The notes under the pieces were generated by a model. The model had not been told where the DNA came from, did not search any database, and saw only the letters and a list, made by a program, of their open reading frames with translations. Made by a program: the position numbers and the translations under genes. Below, in pieces: positions 8,536-16,375 of a DNA stretch of 57,560 bases. Within the stretch, counting starts at the first letter, position 1; each line of letters starts with the position of its first letter. The stretch lies in NCBI GenBank assembly GCA_964566875.1, contig CAZMJM010000001.1:1-57560 (forward strand). Direction: 5' to 3'. The DNA is from CAZEQH01 sp964566875 (GTDB lineage Bacteria > Patescibacteriota > Minisyncoccia > Minisyncoccales > JANBVM01).

Positions 8536-8973
8536 ATGGCTAAAGAAATAACATCAGAACAGTTCTGGCAATTATATAAGAAACTGCCGCCCGAAGTGCA
8601 GGAGTCTTTGTTTTCTGAAGAAACAGGAGACGATATTTATGATATCTGCGAGAGAAACGATTTGGTTGACGAGCACGGTAACATCGTTGTCATAGTGCGC
8701 AACGTCCTCCTGGGGCTTCTTCCTCCCGACGAATTCCAGGAAATCCTGCAAAATTCATTAAAAATAGATAAAGAAAAAGCCAAAAAGGTCAGCCGGGAGC
8801 TTTACCGCTTCATTTTCTACCCGGTGAAGTCAAATCTGGAAGACATTTATGAGATGGAGATTACCAGCGATGAACCAAAGACCACAGTCAAACAGCCCGT
8901 GAAGAAAGAAGAGAAAAAGCCCGCCGCAAAGGAAACTTCGGAGGCCGGCGACCCTTACCGCGAAGAAGTATGA
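8536..8973 (+). CDS. Conserved protein of the CPR secretion cluster, unknown function
   Basis: The 145-residue soluble protein is mainly helical. Its N-terminal part (SEQFWQLYKKLPPEVQESLF) resembles small helical regulatory domains. Acidic segments such as EETGDDIYDICE and LLGLLPPDEFQEIL follow, then a Lys/Pro-rich disordered tail. It starts after a divergent gap and ends 12 bases before the PrgI gene, which it probably precedes in one operon with the TraC-like and VirB4 genes. The position suggests an accessory of the secretion apparatus. No enzymatic motif is seen. Confidence 0.7.
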   Translation: MAKEITSEQFWQLYKKLPPEVQESLFSEETGDDIYDICERNDLVDEHGNIVVIVRNVLLGLLPPDEFQEILQNSLKIDKEKAKKVSRELYRFIFYPVKSNLEDIYEMEITSDEPKTTVKQPVKKEEKKPAAKETSEAGDPYREEV

Positions 8974-8985
8974 TAAAATAGCTTA

Positions 8986-9402
8986 ATGAGATTCACCATA
9001 CCCCAATTCATTGAAAGAGAGCCAAAAATAGTAGGGCCTCTTACTTTTAATCAATTCATCTATCTGGGAATAGCGGGAGCTATCTGCTTTTTTCTTTATT
9101 TTACCCTTCCTTTCGCCCTTTTCCTGCTCGCCTGCTTTGTGGTAGGGGGCGCGGCCCTTTCGATGGCTTTCTTGAAGGTAGATGGCATCCCTTTAATCAA
9201 TAGAATCGGAAACTTCTTGAAGTTTACCCTCTCTCCTAAAATGTACTTATGGAAGATGCAGAAAAGGAGCAGTGCCGGTTTTGTGGAAAAGACGATAGAG
9301 AAAGAAGAAACCCCGGAAGACCAGACTCCGTTGAAAATCGCCGCCCGCAGTAAACTGAAGAATAAGAAAACGGAAGTGGAAACTAAAAAAATTAGTCAAT
9401 AA
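8986..9402 (+). CDS. PrgI-family inner-membrane protein (VirB3-like)
   Basis: The 138-residue protein begins FTIPQFIEREPKIVGPLT, the typical PrgI opening. Two closely spaced membrane helices follow (about residues 23-40 and 44-60), then GNFLKFTLSPKMYLWK and a charged tail. PrgI and VirB3 proteins are small inner-membrane partners of the VirB4 ATPase in Gram-positive-type and CPR type IV systems. Gene order PrgI, TraC-like, VirB4 with 2-base gaps supports this. The tail after residue 100 is Lys/Glu-rich and variable. Confidence 0.85.
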   Translation: MRFTIPQFIEREPKIVGPLTFNQFIYLGIAGAICFFLYFTLPFALFLLACFVVGGAALSMAFLKVDGIPLINRIGNFLKFTLSPKMYLWKMQKRSSAGFVEKTIEKEETPEDQTPLKIAARSKLKNKKTEVETKKISQ

Positions 9403-9404
9403 TT

Positions 9405-10046
9405 ATGCCTAAGGCAAGCACACAGCAATTTTTGGAATTAGACCAGATACGGGAGGGTGTTGTGGTTTTGCGAAATAAGGCTTTGAGGGGAATTTTAATG
9501 GTTTCCTCGACTAACTTTGCCCTAAAATCCGAGGAAGAACAAAAGGCTATCATCTTCCAGTTCCAGAATTTCCTCAACTCTCTTGACTTTCCTTTGGAAG
9601 TGGTTATTCAGTCAAGACAGCTGAATGTCACGGGTTACCTTGATAAACTGAGAGAATTGGAAGAAGAACAAGAAAATGAATTACTGAAAATCCAGATAGG
9701 AGAATATCATGATTTCATCAAGGAGATGATTGCCGGCGGCGCTATCATGTCAAAGAATTTTTTTGTGGTCGTGCCCTTCACCTTAGGCGAGTTGCCCCGG
9801 CCGATTGCGGAAGACGGCGGCGAAAAGAAAGTTAAATCGCTTTCTCTGACTGAAGACCGCTTTCAGAGGGCCAAATCACAGCTCTGGCAGAGGATGGAGT
9901 TTGTAGCCCTGGGATTGAGGAGGTGCGGCCTGCAGTGCGTTTCCCTGGACACTTCTGAATTAATAGAGTTATTCTGGAGCCTCTATCACCCGGAGGAAGC
10001 CGAAGTGGGATATTATCCCGAGATACCCCCGGAGCTGTCACAATAA
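9405..10046 (+). CDS. TraC-like domain protein (separate VirB4 N-terminal module)
   Basis: The 213-residue protein corresponds to the N-terminal TraC-like part of conjugation ATPases. Features are ALRGILMVSSTNFALKSEEE, the QSRQLNVTGYLDKL segment and FFVVVPF, with no Walker motifs. In many conjugation systems this region is fused to the ATPase; here it is a separate gene ending one base before the VirB4 ATG. The two proteins most likely act together as the cytoplasmic motor. It is predicted soluble and membrane-associated through PrgI. Confidence 0.8.
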   Translation: MPKASTQQFLELDQIREGVVVLRNKALRGILMVSSTNFALKSEEEQKAIIFQFQNFLNSLDFPLEVVIQSRQLNVTGYLDKLRELEEEQENELLKIQIGEYHDFIKEMIAGGAIMSKNFFVVVPFTLGELPRPIAEDGGEKKVKSLSLTEDRFQRAKSQLWQRMEFVALGLRRCGLQCVSLDTSELIELFWSLYHPEEAEVGYYPEIPPELSQ

Positions 10047-10047
10047 T

Positions 10048-11730
10048 ATGAAACTGCCCTCATTTTTAAAAAAACTGCCCTTTTTCAAAAAAGGGGAGAT
10101 ACCAGAAAAGATTTTCGAGACCACGAAGATAGATATCAAGGACATCATCGCCCCCTCTGCTTTAACGTCCCTTAAGGCCGACCATCTGAAACTGGGGAAG
10201 AGACTGGCCAGGTCTTTTTTTATTTTTTCCTACCCCAGATACATCACCACCGGATGGTTTTCACCGATAATTAATATGGACACGCCCTTGAACGTCAGCC
10301 TGCATATCTTTCCCGTAGAAACCGGAGAGATCCTTAAAAAACTGAGGAAAAAGGTAACCGAGGTAATGGCGGAGATAGCCGAAAGGGAGGAAAAGGGGCT
10401 CATACGCGACCCCGCCCTGGAAGTTGCCTACCAGGACCTGGAGACCCTCAGGGACAGGTTACAGACTGCCCAGGAGAGGATGTTTAGGTTGGGGGTTTAT
10501 ATTACCATTTACGGAGAAAAAAGGCAGGAGCTGACCGATGTAACAACCACTCTGCGCTCCATATTGGAATCAAGACTCATCTATGTGAAACCCGCCATGT
10601 ACCAGCAAAGAGAAGGGTTTAACACTACTGCCCCCTACGGAACAGACCAGTTGATGGTCCATACATCCATGAATACGGGTCCCCTTTCCTCTTCCTTCCC
10701 TTTCACATCCTTTGATCTGAGTTCTAATGAGGGAGTGCTGTACGGCGTAAACCAGCACAATAACTCCCTGATTCTCTTTGACAGGTTCAGCTTGGAAAAC
10801 GCCAATGAAGTGCTCTTCGGTAAGTCCGGTTCCGGTAAAAGCTACACTGTAAAATTGGAGGTATTGAGATACCTGATGACCGGGGTGGACGTGATAGTGA
10901 TAGACCCGGAAAACGAATATAAATACCTGGCCGAAGGGGTAGGGGGATCTTTCTTTAATATCTCCCTGGCTTCCCCCAACCATATCAATCCTTTTGACCT
11001 GCCTATGCCCAGAGAGGATGAAAAGCCAGAGGATGTATTGCGCTCCAACATCATCAATCTGGTGGGGCTGCTGAGGATAATGCTGGGCGGTTTGAGCCCG
11101 GAAGAAGACGCCATCATCGACAGGGCCTTAACAGAAACTTATGCGGCCAAAGACATCACTCCGGACAGTGATCCTGCCACCTGGCGGGAGAGAATACCAT
11201 TAATGGAAGATTTTGAGGCCGTCCTGGAAGGAATGGAGGGGGCAGAATCCTTAGTTAGGAGGGTGAGGAAATTCACCAAGGGAACCTTTGCCCAATTTTT
11301 CAATGAGCCGACCAACATCACTATGGAAAAACCATTTGTGGTCTTTGGTATCAGGGATATGGAAGACGAACTCCGGGCCATCGCCATGTTCATTATTATG
11401 AGATATATCTGGAATAAGGTAAGGACGGAGTTGAAAAAAAGAATTCTGGTTGTGGATGAGGCCTGGTGGATAATGAAAAACGAGGATGGAGCCTCATTCC
11501 TTTACGGAATCTGCAAGAGGGGGAGGAAATACTGGCTGGGGGTAACCACNNNNNNNNNNNNNNNNNNNNNNNNNNNNNNNNNNNNNNNNNNNNNNNNNNN
11601 NNNNNNNNNNNNNNNNNNNNNNNNNNNNNNNNNNNNNNNNNNNNNNNNNTCTTATACAGAGGACCAGATTATTACTACCAGCCCGGAAGAGGTAATGAGA
11701 ATAAAAAAGGCCAAGAAGGCCGGATTATGA
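10048..11730 (+). CDS. virB4: VirB4-family conjugation/secretion ATPase, interrupted by an assembly gap
   Basis: This is the motor ATPase of the type IV system. The readable part shows a VirB4 N-terminal region, Walker A GKSGSGKS (258-265), VIVIDPENEY (about 283-292), and Walker B ILVVDEAWW (466-473). Translation stops being readable at GVT (about 500), where a 100-N run begins. After the gap SYTEDQIITTSPEEVM, the usual C-terminal end of CPR VirB4, resumes in frame. From family knowledge about 70-75 residues lie between these points, including the conserved segment after the GVTT-type motif. The 100 N therefore probably stands for about 220 bases. A bidirectional terminator follows the TGA. 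Confidence 0.9.
   Translation: MKLPSFLKKLPFFKKGEIPEKIFETTKIDIKDIIAPSALTSLKADHLKLGKRLARSFFIFSYPRYITTGWFSPIINMDTPLNVSLHIFPVETGEILKKLRKKVTEVMAEIAEREEKGLIRDPALEVAYQDLETLRDRLQTAQERMFRLGVYITIYGEKRQELTDVTTTLRSILESRLIYVKPAMYQQREGFNTTAPYGTDQLMVHTSMNTGPLSSSFPFTSFDLSSNEGVLYGVNQHNNSLILFDRFSLENANEVLFGKSGSGKSYTVKLEVLRYLMTGVDVIVIDPENEYKYLAEGVGGSFFNISLASPNHINPFDLPMPREDEKPEDVLRSNIINLVGLLRIMLGGLSPEEDAIIDRALTETYAAKDITPDSDPATWRERIPLMEDFEAVLEGMEGAESLVRRVRKFTKGTFAQFFNEPTNITMEKPFVVFGIRDMEDELRAIAMFIIMRYIWNKVRTELKKRILVVDEAWWIMKNEDGASFLYGICKRGRKYWLGVTXXXXXXXXXXXXXXXXXXXXXXXXXXXXXXXXXXSYTEDQIITTSPEEVMRIKKAKKAGL
11550..11649. other. Assembly gap (100 N)
   Basis: Exactly 100 undetermined bases inside virB4. A round 100 is a conventional placeholder, so the true length is unknown. 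Reading frame continuity across it is compatible with any length equal to 1 modulo 3. Confidence 0.99.
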
Positions 11731-11734
11731 AATA

Positions 11735-11760
11735 AAAAATCCCTCTAATGAGGGATTTTT
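11735..11760. terminator. Bidirectional terminator between virB4 and jag
   Basis: AAAAATCCCTC (11735-11745) pairs with GAGGGATTTTT (11750-11760) around a TAAT loop, giving A/T-flanked GC stems usable from both convergent genes. Confidence 0.85.
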
Positions 11761-11772
11761 CTTTCCGCTGAT

Positions 11773-12234
11773 TTATGAATAGGGTCGTATCACGACCCTT
11801 CTTTCCGGTTCCAGGCCAATGCTTTCCGTGGTGACGTCCGTCCTTTCGGCCAACTCCAGATGGATAATCCTCCTCTCGTAGGCCGGCATCGGAGGTAAAA
11901 CTTTTTCTTTCTTCATTAGAGAAACTTCGTTGGCAATGGAGCTAGCCAATTCCCTGAGATATCTTTTCTTCTTTTCTTTGTAGCCGTTGATATCAAGGTC
12001 TATATAAAAGTCTTCCTGTATTTCCCTTCTCAAAATAGCTTTCAGTACGTGCTGGAAATCTGTGAGGGTTTGGCCCCCCTCTCCTATCAGTACCTGGGGA
12101 TTATCGCTCTCCAGGTTGATGGGTATGGTCAGGTCACGTTGAGGCAGGACTTCCACGTCCACCTCAAAAGTCGTCTTATCAAAAAATTCCCTGGTAATCT
12201 CTTTTATCCTTTCAATTTGATTTGGGCTTATCAT
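11773..12234 (-). CDS. jag: KH-R3H RNA-binding protein Jag (KhpB)
   Basis: The 153-residue single-strand nucleic acid binding protein has a KH-like domain containing VLIGEGGQTLTDFQHVLKAI (about 48-67). A C-terminal R3H domain follows (LPPMPAYERRIIHLEL, then IGLEPERRVVIRP). The N-terminal Jag-N domain of Firmicutes homologues is missing, as is usual in CPR. KhpB proteins bind many RNAs and affect cell division and envelope. It overlaps yidC by 23 bases at its start, supporting cotranscription in the order rpmH, rnpA, yidC, jag. Confidence 0.93.
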   Translation of the reverse strand: MISPNQIERIKEITREFFDKTTFEVDVEVLPQRDLTIPINLESDNPQVLIGEGGQTLTDFQHVLKAILRREIQEDFYIDLDINGYKEKKKRYLRELASSIANEVSLMKKEKVLPPMPAYERRIIHLELAERTDVTTESIGLEPERRVVIRPYS

Positions 12235-12952
12235 GGTTTTGGAGCATATATTGCTGAATTATAGAAAATATTGAAGTGGTAATCCAGTAAAGACCCAGGG
12301 CTGCCGGCAGCCTCAAGAGGATAATAAAGGTGAAGCCGGAAAGGAAATAGGGCATCTGCCGCTGGGTTAAATTACTGATATAATCCGCGCCCTTATCTTT
12401 CTTTTTTTCCTGCTTATTGGTATCCGGGGCGACATTAAGGGTTTTAAGCTGGATAAATTGGAGTACCGCCGCCACGACGGCCAGCCAGACGCTCGCGCTG
12501 CCCAGGTTTAGGATTCCCAGAAACGTATAATTTATCTCTCCGGGATGAGGGACAAAACCATATAAGCCGGTCAGGTTGTCGGGCACCAGGCCCTTCTGGA
12601 ACACTGAAAAGAGGGCGAGCAGGAGAGGCAGCTGTATGAGCAACGGCACAAAGGCGCTGAATGGGCTGATATCGTGCTCCTTATAAAGATTGAGTATTTC
12701 CCTGGCCTGTTTCTCCTGGTCATCCTTAAGCCTTTCCTGGATATCCTTCAGCTTCGGCTGCATGGCGGTTAAGGCTCTTTGATTCCTTATATTCTGCGCC
12801 ATCAGGGGATAGAGGAGCAATCTGATGATACAGGTCAGCACAATAATGGCTATCCCGAAGTCATGCCCTGGAAAATATTCATACAACAGGATGAGGATGT
12901 TAAACAGCGGCTGGTATAATACTATATTAAAGGTTTCTGTAAATATATTCAT
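12212..12952 (-). CDS. yidC: YidC/Oxa1-family membrane protein insertase
   Basis: The 246-residue integral membrane insertase helps newly made proteins enter the cytoplasmic membrane. It has the short Gram-positive/Oxa1-type architecture without the large periplasmic domain: a first helix near the N-terminus, GIAIIVLTCIIRLLLYPL with the conserved functional Arg in the second helix, and the QRLKDDQEKQAREILNLYKEH coiled hairpin. Three or so further helices follow, including PYFLSGFTFIILLRLPAALGLYW. It overlaps rnpA by 4 bases and jag by 23. Confidence 0.95.
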   Translation of the reverse strand: MNIFTETFNIVLYQPLFNILILLYEYFPGHDFGIAIIVLTCIIRLLLYPLMAQNIRNQRALTAMQPKLKDIQERLKDDQEKQAREILNLYKEHDISPFSAFVPLLIQLPLLLALFSVFQKGLVPDNLTGLYGFVPHPGEINYTFLGILNLGSASVWLAVVAAVLQFIQLKTLNVAPDTNKQEKKKDKGADYISNLTQRQMPYFLSGFTFIILLRLPAALGLYWITTSIFSIIQQYMLQNHDKPKSN

Positions 12953-13323
12953 TGGTTTAAAACGCCTGCCTTCCTTAAAGCCCTTTTAACCCCCTCGTGG
13001 ATCTCTGTAAAACTTTTTCCTTTCGCGCTAGGCAGGGCTATCAGTACAACATCCAGACTCTTCTGGAAACATTTGTCAAAGCTCTCAGGCTTTTTATCGC
13101 ACCCCAATTCTTCCTGGACTGCGCTCCTGAATCGCCTCTTCACCTTGTTCCTGACGACCGCCTTTTTGGAGACCTTCTGAGAAACTATAAACCCAAATCT
13201 CATCTTTCCCTCGTTGGTCTTTGCTGTTTTTAAAACAAAAAATGTTTCCATGAAACCCTTTCCTTTCTTTAAAACTTCGTCAAAGTCTTTCTTCTTGCAC
13301 AATCTGAATTCTTTCGCCAACAT
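12949..13323 (-). CDS. rnpA: Ribonuclease P protein component
   Basis: The 124-residue basic protein partners the RNase P RNA in 5' maturation of tRNAs. It shows FRLCKKKDFDEVLKKGK at the start, FGFIVSQKVSKKAVVRNKVKRR in the centre (the RNR-type signature) and DVVLIALPSAKGKSF near the end. It lies between rpmH (4 bases upstream) and yidC (ATGA overlap), its usual place. The RNase P RNA gene itself is not in this window. Confidence 0.95.
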   Translation of the reverse strand: MLAKEFRLCKKKDFDEVLKKGKGFMETFFVLKTAKTNEGKMRFGFIVSQKVSKKAVVRNKVKRRFRSAVQEELGCDKKPESFDKCFQKSLDVVLIALPSAKGKSFTEIHEGVKRALRKAGVLNQ

Positions 13324-13327
13324 TAAA

Positions 13328-13462
13328 TTAGGGGGTAAGTTTTTTCCGCCCCTTTTTTCTTCTTCTTTTAAGGACTTTCCTCCCGGATTTCGTACTTTTT
13401 CTTTTTAAAAATCCGTGGGTTTTTTTCCTTTTGCCTTTTCGCGGCTGATAGGTTATTGACAT
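13328..13462 (-). CDS. rpmH: Large ribosomal subunit protein bL34
   Basis: A short gene easily missed: 44 codons reading M-S-I-TYQPRKGKRKKTHGF, then KRKSTKSGRKVLKRRRKKG, ending KKLTP. This is the full bL34 signature, a tiny basic protein buried in 23S rRNA. I chose the ATG at 13462 because it gives the exact family length and start (M-x-x-TYQP). An in-frame ATG at 13480 would add six residues. A TATAAT element on the minus strand (complement of 13498-13503) lies just upstream. It is the first gene of the rpmH-rnpA-yidC-jag operon. Confidence 0.95.
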   Translation of the reverse strand: MSITYQPRKGKRKKTHGFLKRKSTKSGRKVLKRRRKKGRKKLTP

Positions 13463-13714
13463 ATGGTTCATTTTAGACATAAAAATAATAAGAGTCAATT
13501 ATACGGCTTTTTCGTGAAAAATAATGAAAAAGAAAAAGGGTGGAAATTAATCCACAGTTTTTACCCATATTATCAACAAAGCAGCTTCTTTTCTTTTTAT
13601 TTTACATTCTTTTGACATATAGTATAATTAAAAAGTATTCGGCGGCTCGAATCCTTTTTTAACAAATTATTAACTGGCTGTGAAAAAGCCTGGTAAATCA
13701 GTTACCACATCTCT
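13463..13714. other. Probable replication origin region (oriC) between rpmH and dnaA
   Basis: The 250-base AT-rich gap between rpmH and dnaA is the standard bacterial origin location. It holds TAATCCACA (13548-13556) and TTATCAACA (13570-13578), each one mismatch from the DnaA box TTATCCACA, plus AT-rich tracts. The dnaA-dnaN gap (15068-15199) contains a weaker TTATTAACA. The number of good boxes is low, so the call rests largely on context. Confidence 0.45.
13601..13628 (+). promoter_or_regulatory. dnaA promoter
   Basis: TTTACA (13601-13606) and TATAAT (13623-13628) are separated by 16 bases, about 85 bases before the dnaA ATG. The leader is long enough to hold regulatory sites. Confidence 0.5.
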
Positions 13715-15067
13715 ATGAACCACGAAGAACTCTGGCAAACGGTTCTGGCTCAAATCCAACTGCAAATTTCCTCCGCTAACTTCGCTACCTGGTTTAAGAA
13801 TACCGAGATAGCTTCTCAAAGAGACGGGACTGTTTATGTTTCCGTCCCCAACTCCTTTGCCAAGGAATGGCTTGAGCAAAAATATAACAAAACCATCTTT
13901 AAGGTTTTACATAATCTGGACACCAGCATAAAGTCCATCCAGTACGAAGTAGGAAAACGGGTAATGAAGATATCTCCGCAAATGCCAGCTGCCATTTCTG
14001 AAGAAAGCGCGCAATTGGAATTTGATAACTTCGCAGTAGAGAAGGACACCAATCTTAATAAAAAATATACCTTTGAAAATTTCGTGGTCGGTCCCTTTAA
14101 TGAATTGGCGCAAGCAGCCGCTTGGGCCACCGCTCAGAATCCAGGACAGGTCTACAACCCGCTTTTTATTTACGGCGGAGTAGGGTTAGGCAAGACCCAC
14201 CTCCTTCAGGCTGTCGGTAATGAGATAGGTAAAAATTTCCAAGACAATAAAGTGAAGTATATCCCGTCAGAAAAGTTTGTTTCCGAAGTTATAGCCGCTA
14301 TTAGAAACCGTAATACCGAAGACCTGAAACTGAAATATCAAAGGATTGACACTCTCATTATTGACGATATTCAATTCCTGGCAGGAAAGGAAAAAACCCA
14401 GGAAGAGTTCTTTTATACTTTCAACGGCCTTTATGAAAAGAATAAACAAATTATCCTTTCCTCCGACCGTCCCCCAAAAGCCATCCCTGCCCTCACTGAA
14501 CGATTAAGGTCCCGCTTTGAAGGAGGAATGATAGCGGATATCTCTCTCCCCGACCTTGAGACCAGGATAGCTATTTTAAAAACCAAGTGCCAGGAGAGGA
14601 AAAACGAGTTATCCGACGAGGTACTTACCTATATCGCCTCCCATATCAAGAAAAATATCAGGGAATTGGAAGGAGCCCTCAACATCCTGGCTGCCTATCA
14701 GAAACTAAATAATTCCTCTCCCGACCTGGCAACCGCCAAATCCCTGCTTAAAAACCTCACATCCTCCCAAACCAAAATCGTAAACGCTAAAAAAATTATC
14801 GGGTCGGTGGCTGATTTTTATGACCTTAAAACAAAGGAATTAATATCCAAATCTAGGAAAAAAGAAATAGTGAAGCCGAGACAGATAGCCATGTACCTAT
14901 TAAGAAAAGAATTAAAAGCCTCTTTCCCGTTTATAGGCAGGAAACTCGGGGGAAAGGACCACACCACCGCCATTCATGCTTATGAAAAAATTTCCAAGGC
15001 CGTTAAAAAAGACGAGGGCCTGAGTGAAGAAATAGAGTTAATAAAACAGCGGGTTTTATGTGGGTAA
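13715..15067 (+). CDS. dnaA: Chromosomal replication initiator DnaA
   Basis: The 450-residue AAA+ initiator melts oriC. Domain I is at 1-80, and a linker leads to the AAA+ core starting with YTFENFVVGPFN (118-129). Walker A is GGVGLGKTH (154-162) and Walker B LIIDDIQ (214-220), followed by FFYTFNGL. Domain IV carries the DNA-binding signature DHTTAIHAY (415-423). Length and all motifs are normal. It diverges from rpmH and is followed after 132 bases by dnaN. No recF or gyrB follows. Confidence 0.98.
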   Translation: MNHEELWQTVLAQIQLQISSANFATWFKNTEIASQRDGTVYVSVPNSFAKEWLEQKYNKTIFKVLHNLDTSIKSIQYEVGKRVMKISPQMPAAISEESAQLEFDNFAVEKDTNLNKKYTFENFVVGPFNELAQAAAWATAQNPGQVYNPLFIYGGVGLGKTHLLQAVGNEIGKNFQDNKVKYIPSEKFVSEVIAAIRNRNTEDLKLKYQRIDTLIIDDIQFLAGKEKTQEEFFYTFNGLYEKNKQIILSSDRPPKAIPALTERLRSRFEGGMIADISLPDLETRIAILKTKCQERKNELSDEVLTYIASHIKKNIRELEGALNILAAYQKLNNSSPDLATAKSLLKNLTSSQTKIVNAKKIIGSVADFYDLKTKELISKSRKKEIVKPRQIAMYLLRKELKASFPFIGRKLGGKDHTTAIHAYEKISKAVKKDEGLSEEIELIKQRVLCG

Positions 15068-15199
15068 GCTGTGGAGATTTTTAAACACTAAATAATAAAC
15101 AGCTTCTGCACCCGAGACAACCACTAGTATATCCTCATCTTTTCCTCACCTTATTTAGATTTAAAAAATAAATTATTAACAACCACAGTAATAACAACA

Positions 15200-16324
15200 A
15201 TGAAATTAACTATATTAAAGAACAAACTTAATGAGGGTGTAAAAGTTGTGGAAAGAATCTCTCAAAAATCCCTGACCCTCCCCATTTTACAGAACACCCT
15301 CTTTACTGCGGAAAAGAATTTTTTAAGGCTTTCCAGTACTAACCTGGAGTCAAGCATAAGGTGGCAGGGGTTAGCTAAAGTGGAAAAAGAAGGACAGATA
15401 TGCATACCTACAAAGTTCTTATCCAGTTTAATTGGTTCGCTTCCTGATAAACCTATAGAGCTGGAAGTAAAAAATCTCTCACTGAATCTAAGGTGTGAAA
15501 ATTTTAATACTAAAATCAAAGGATTAAGTCCGGAAGATTTTCCCATTATTCCCCAGCCCAAAGAGGGGAAGTCTGTAATTATCAATAACGCCGATCTCTG
15601 CCGCGCCCTAACACAGATTATTAATATCCCATCACCTTCAAACACCAGGCCTGAAATTTCCGGAGTTTACCTTTCTTTTCATCCCGACTCCATTAAAATG
15701 GTAGCCACTGACAGTTTCCGGCTGGCTGAGAAAAAAATATTTCTTAAAACGGGCCTTCCCAAAGAGTATTCTTTAATACTGCCCCAAACGGCTGCCAAAG
15801 AAATTATAGGAGTCTTCGGGGACAGAGAAGGAGATATAAGGGTTTATTTATCTCCCAATCAGGTATTGTTTGAATACGCCGCCGATAAGGTCGCCCAACC
15901 CCGGATAGAATTTACTTCTCGGTTGGTGGAGGGGGAATATCCTGATTATCAGGAGATTGTCCCCAAAGAGTACCACACTGAGACACAGGTTAAGAAGAAA
16001 GACTTTCTTAATCAGGTGAAGGCCGCCAGCCTATTCAGCGGGAAGATAAACGAAGTAAAGATAAGTTTTAATACCAAGGAGGGGAGAGTTAATATCGCCA
16101 GCCAGAGCCCGGACCTGGGTGAGTACGACAGTTTTTTTAAGGGTAAGGTTAAGGGACAGGACGTTGCCATATCCTTTAATCATAGGTTTCTCGTGGATGG
16201 TATTTCCGAAATTAATACCGACGAGGTCATTTTTAACCTGACCAACGAAGATGGGCCAGCCGCCTTAAAACCCACGGGTAAGAGCGATTATCTTTATATT
16301 ATAATGCCCATAAAGCCGTCATAA
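15200..16324 (+). CDS. dnaN: DNA polymerase III beta sliding clamp
   Basis: The 374-residue ring-forming processivity factor shows the three-domain clamp fold. Segments include LPILQNTLFTAE near the start, the ATDSFRLAEKK segment in domain II, and domain III ending YLYIIMPIK. The C-terminal PIMP-like segment (the usual MPM(R/K)) forms part of the partner-binding pocket. It follows dnaA as expected and ends at a shared terminator facing the PBP gene. Confidence 0.97.
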   Translation: MKLTILKNKLNEGVKVVERISQKSLTLPILQNTLFTAEKNFLRLSSTNLESSIRWQGLAKVEKEGQICIPTKFLSSLIGSLPDKPIELEVKNLSLNLRCENFNTKIKGLSPEDFPIIPQPKEGKSVIINNADLCRALTQIINIPSPSNTRPEISGVYLSFHPDSIKMVATDSFRLAEKKIFLKTGLPKEYSLILPQTAAKEIIGVFGDREGDIRVYLSPNQVLFEYAADKVAQPRIEFTSRLVEGEYPDYQEIVPKEYHTETQVKKKDFLNQVKAASLFSGKINEVKISFNTKEGRVNIASQSPDLGEYDSFFKGKVKGQDVAISFNHRFLVDGISEINTDEVIFNLTNEDGPAALKPTGKSDYLYIIMPIKPS

Positions 16325-16349
16325 TAAGGGCGGAGTAATCTTTAACCGA

Positions 16350-16375
16350 AAACCCCACATTATGGTGTGGGGTTT
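16350..16375. terminator. Shared terminator of dnaN and the PBP gene
   Basis: AAACCCCACA (16350-16359) pairs with TGTGGGGTTT (16366-16375). The hairpin overlaps the last codons and stop of the minus-strand PBP gene, so one structure serves two convergent transcripts. Confidence 0.8.

Noticed and set aside
13612..13628. TTGACA directly before TATAAT upstream of dnaA
   Set aside because: Only 5 bases separate the boxes, too short for a promoter. TTTACA at 13601 with 16-base spacing fits instead.
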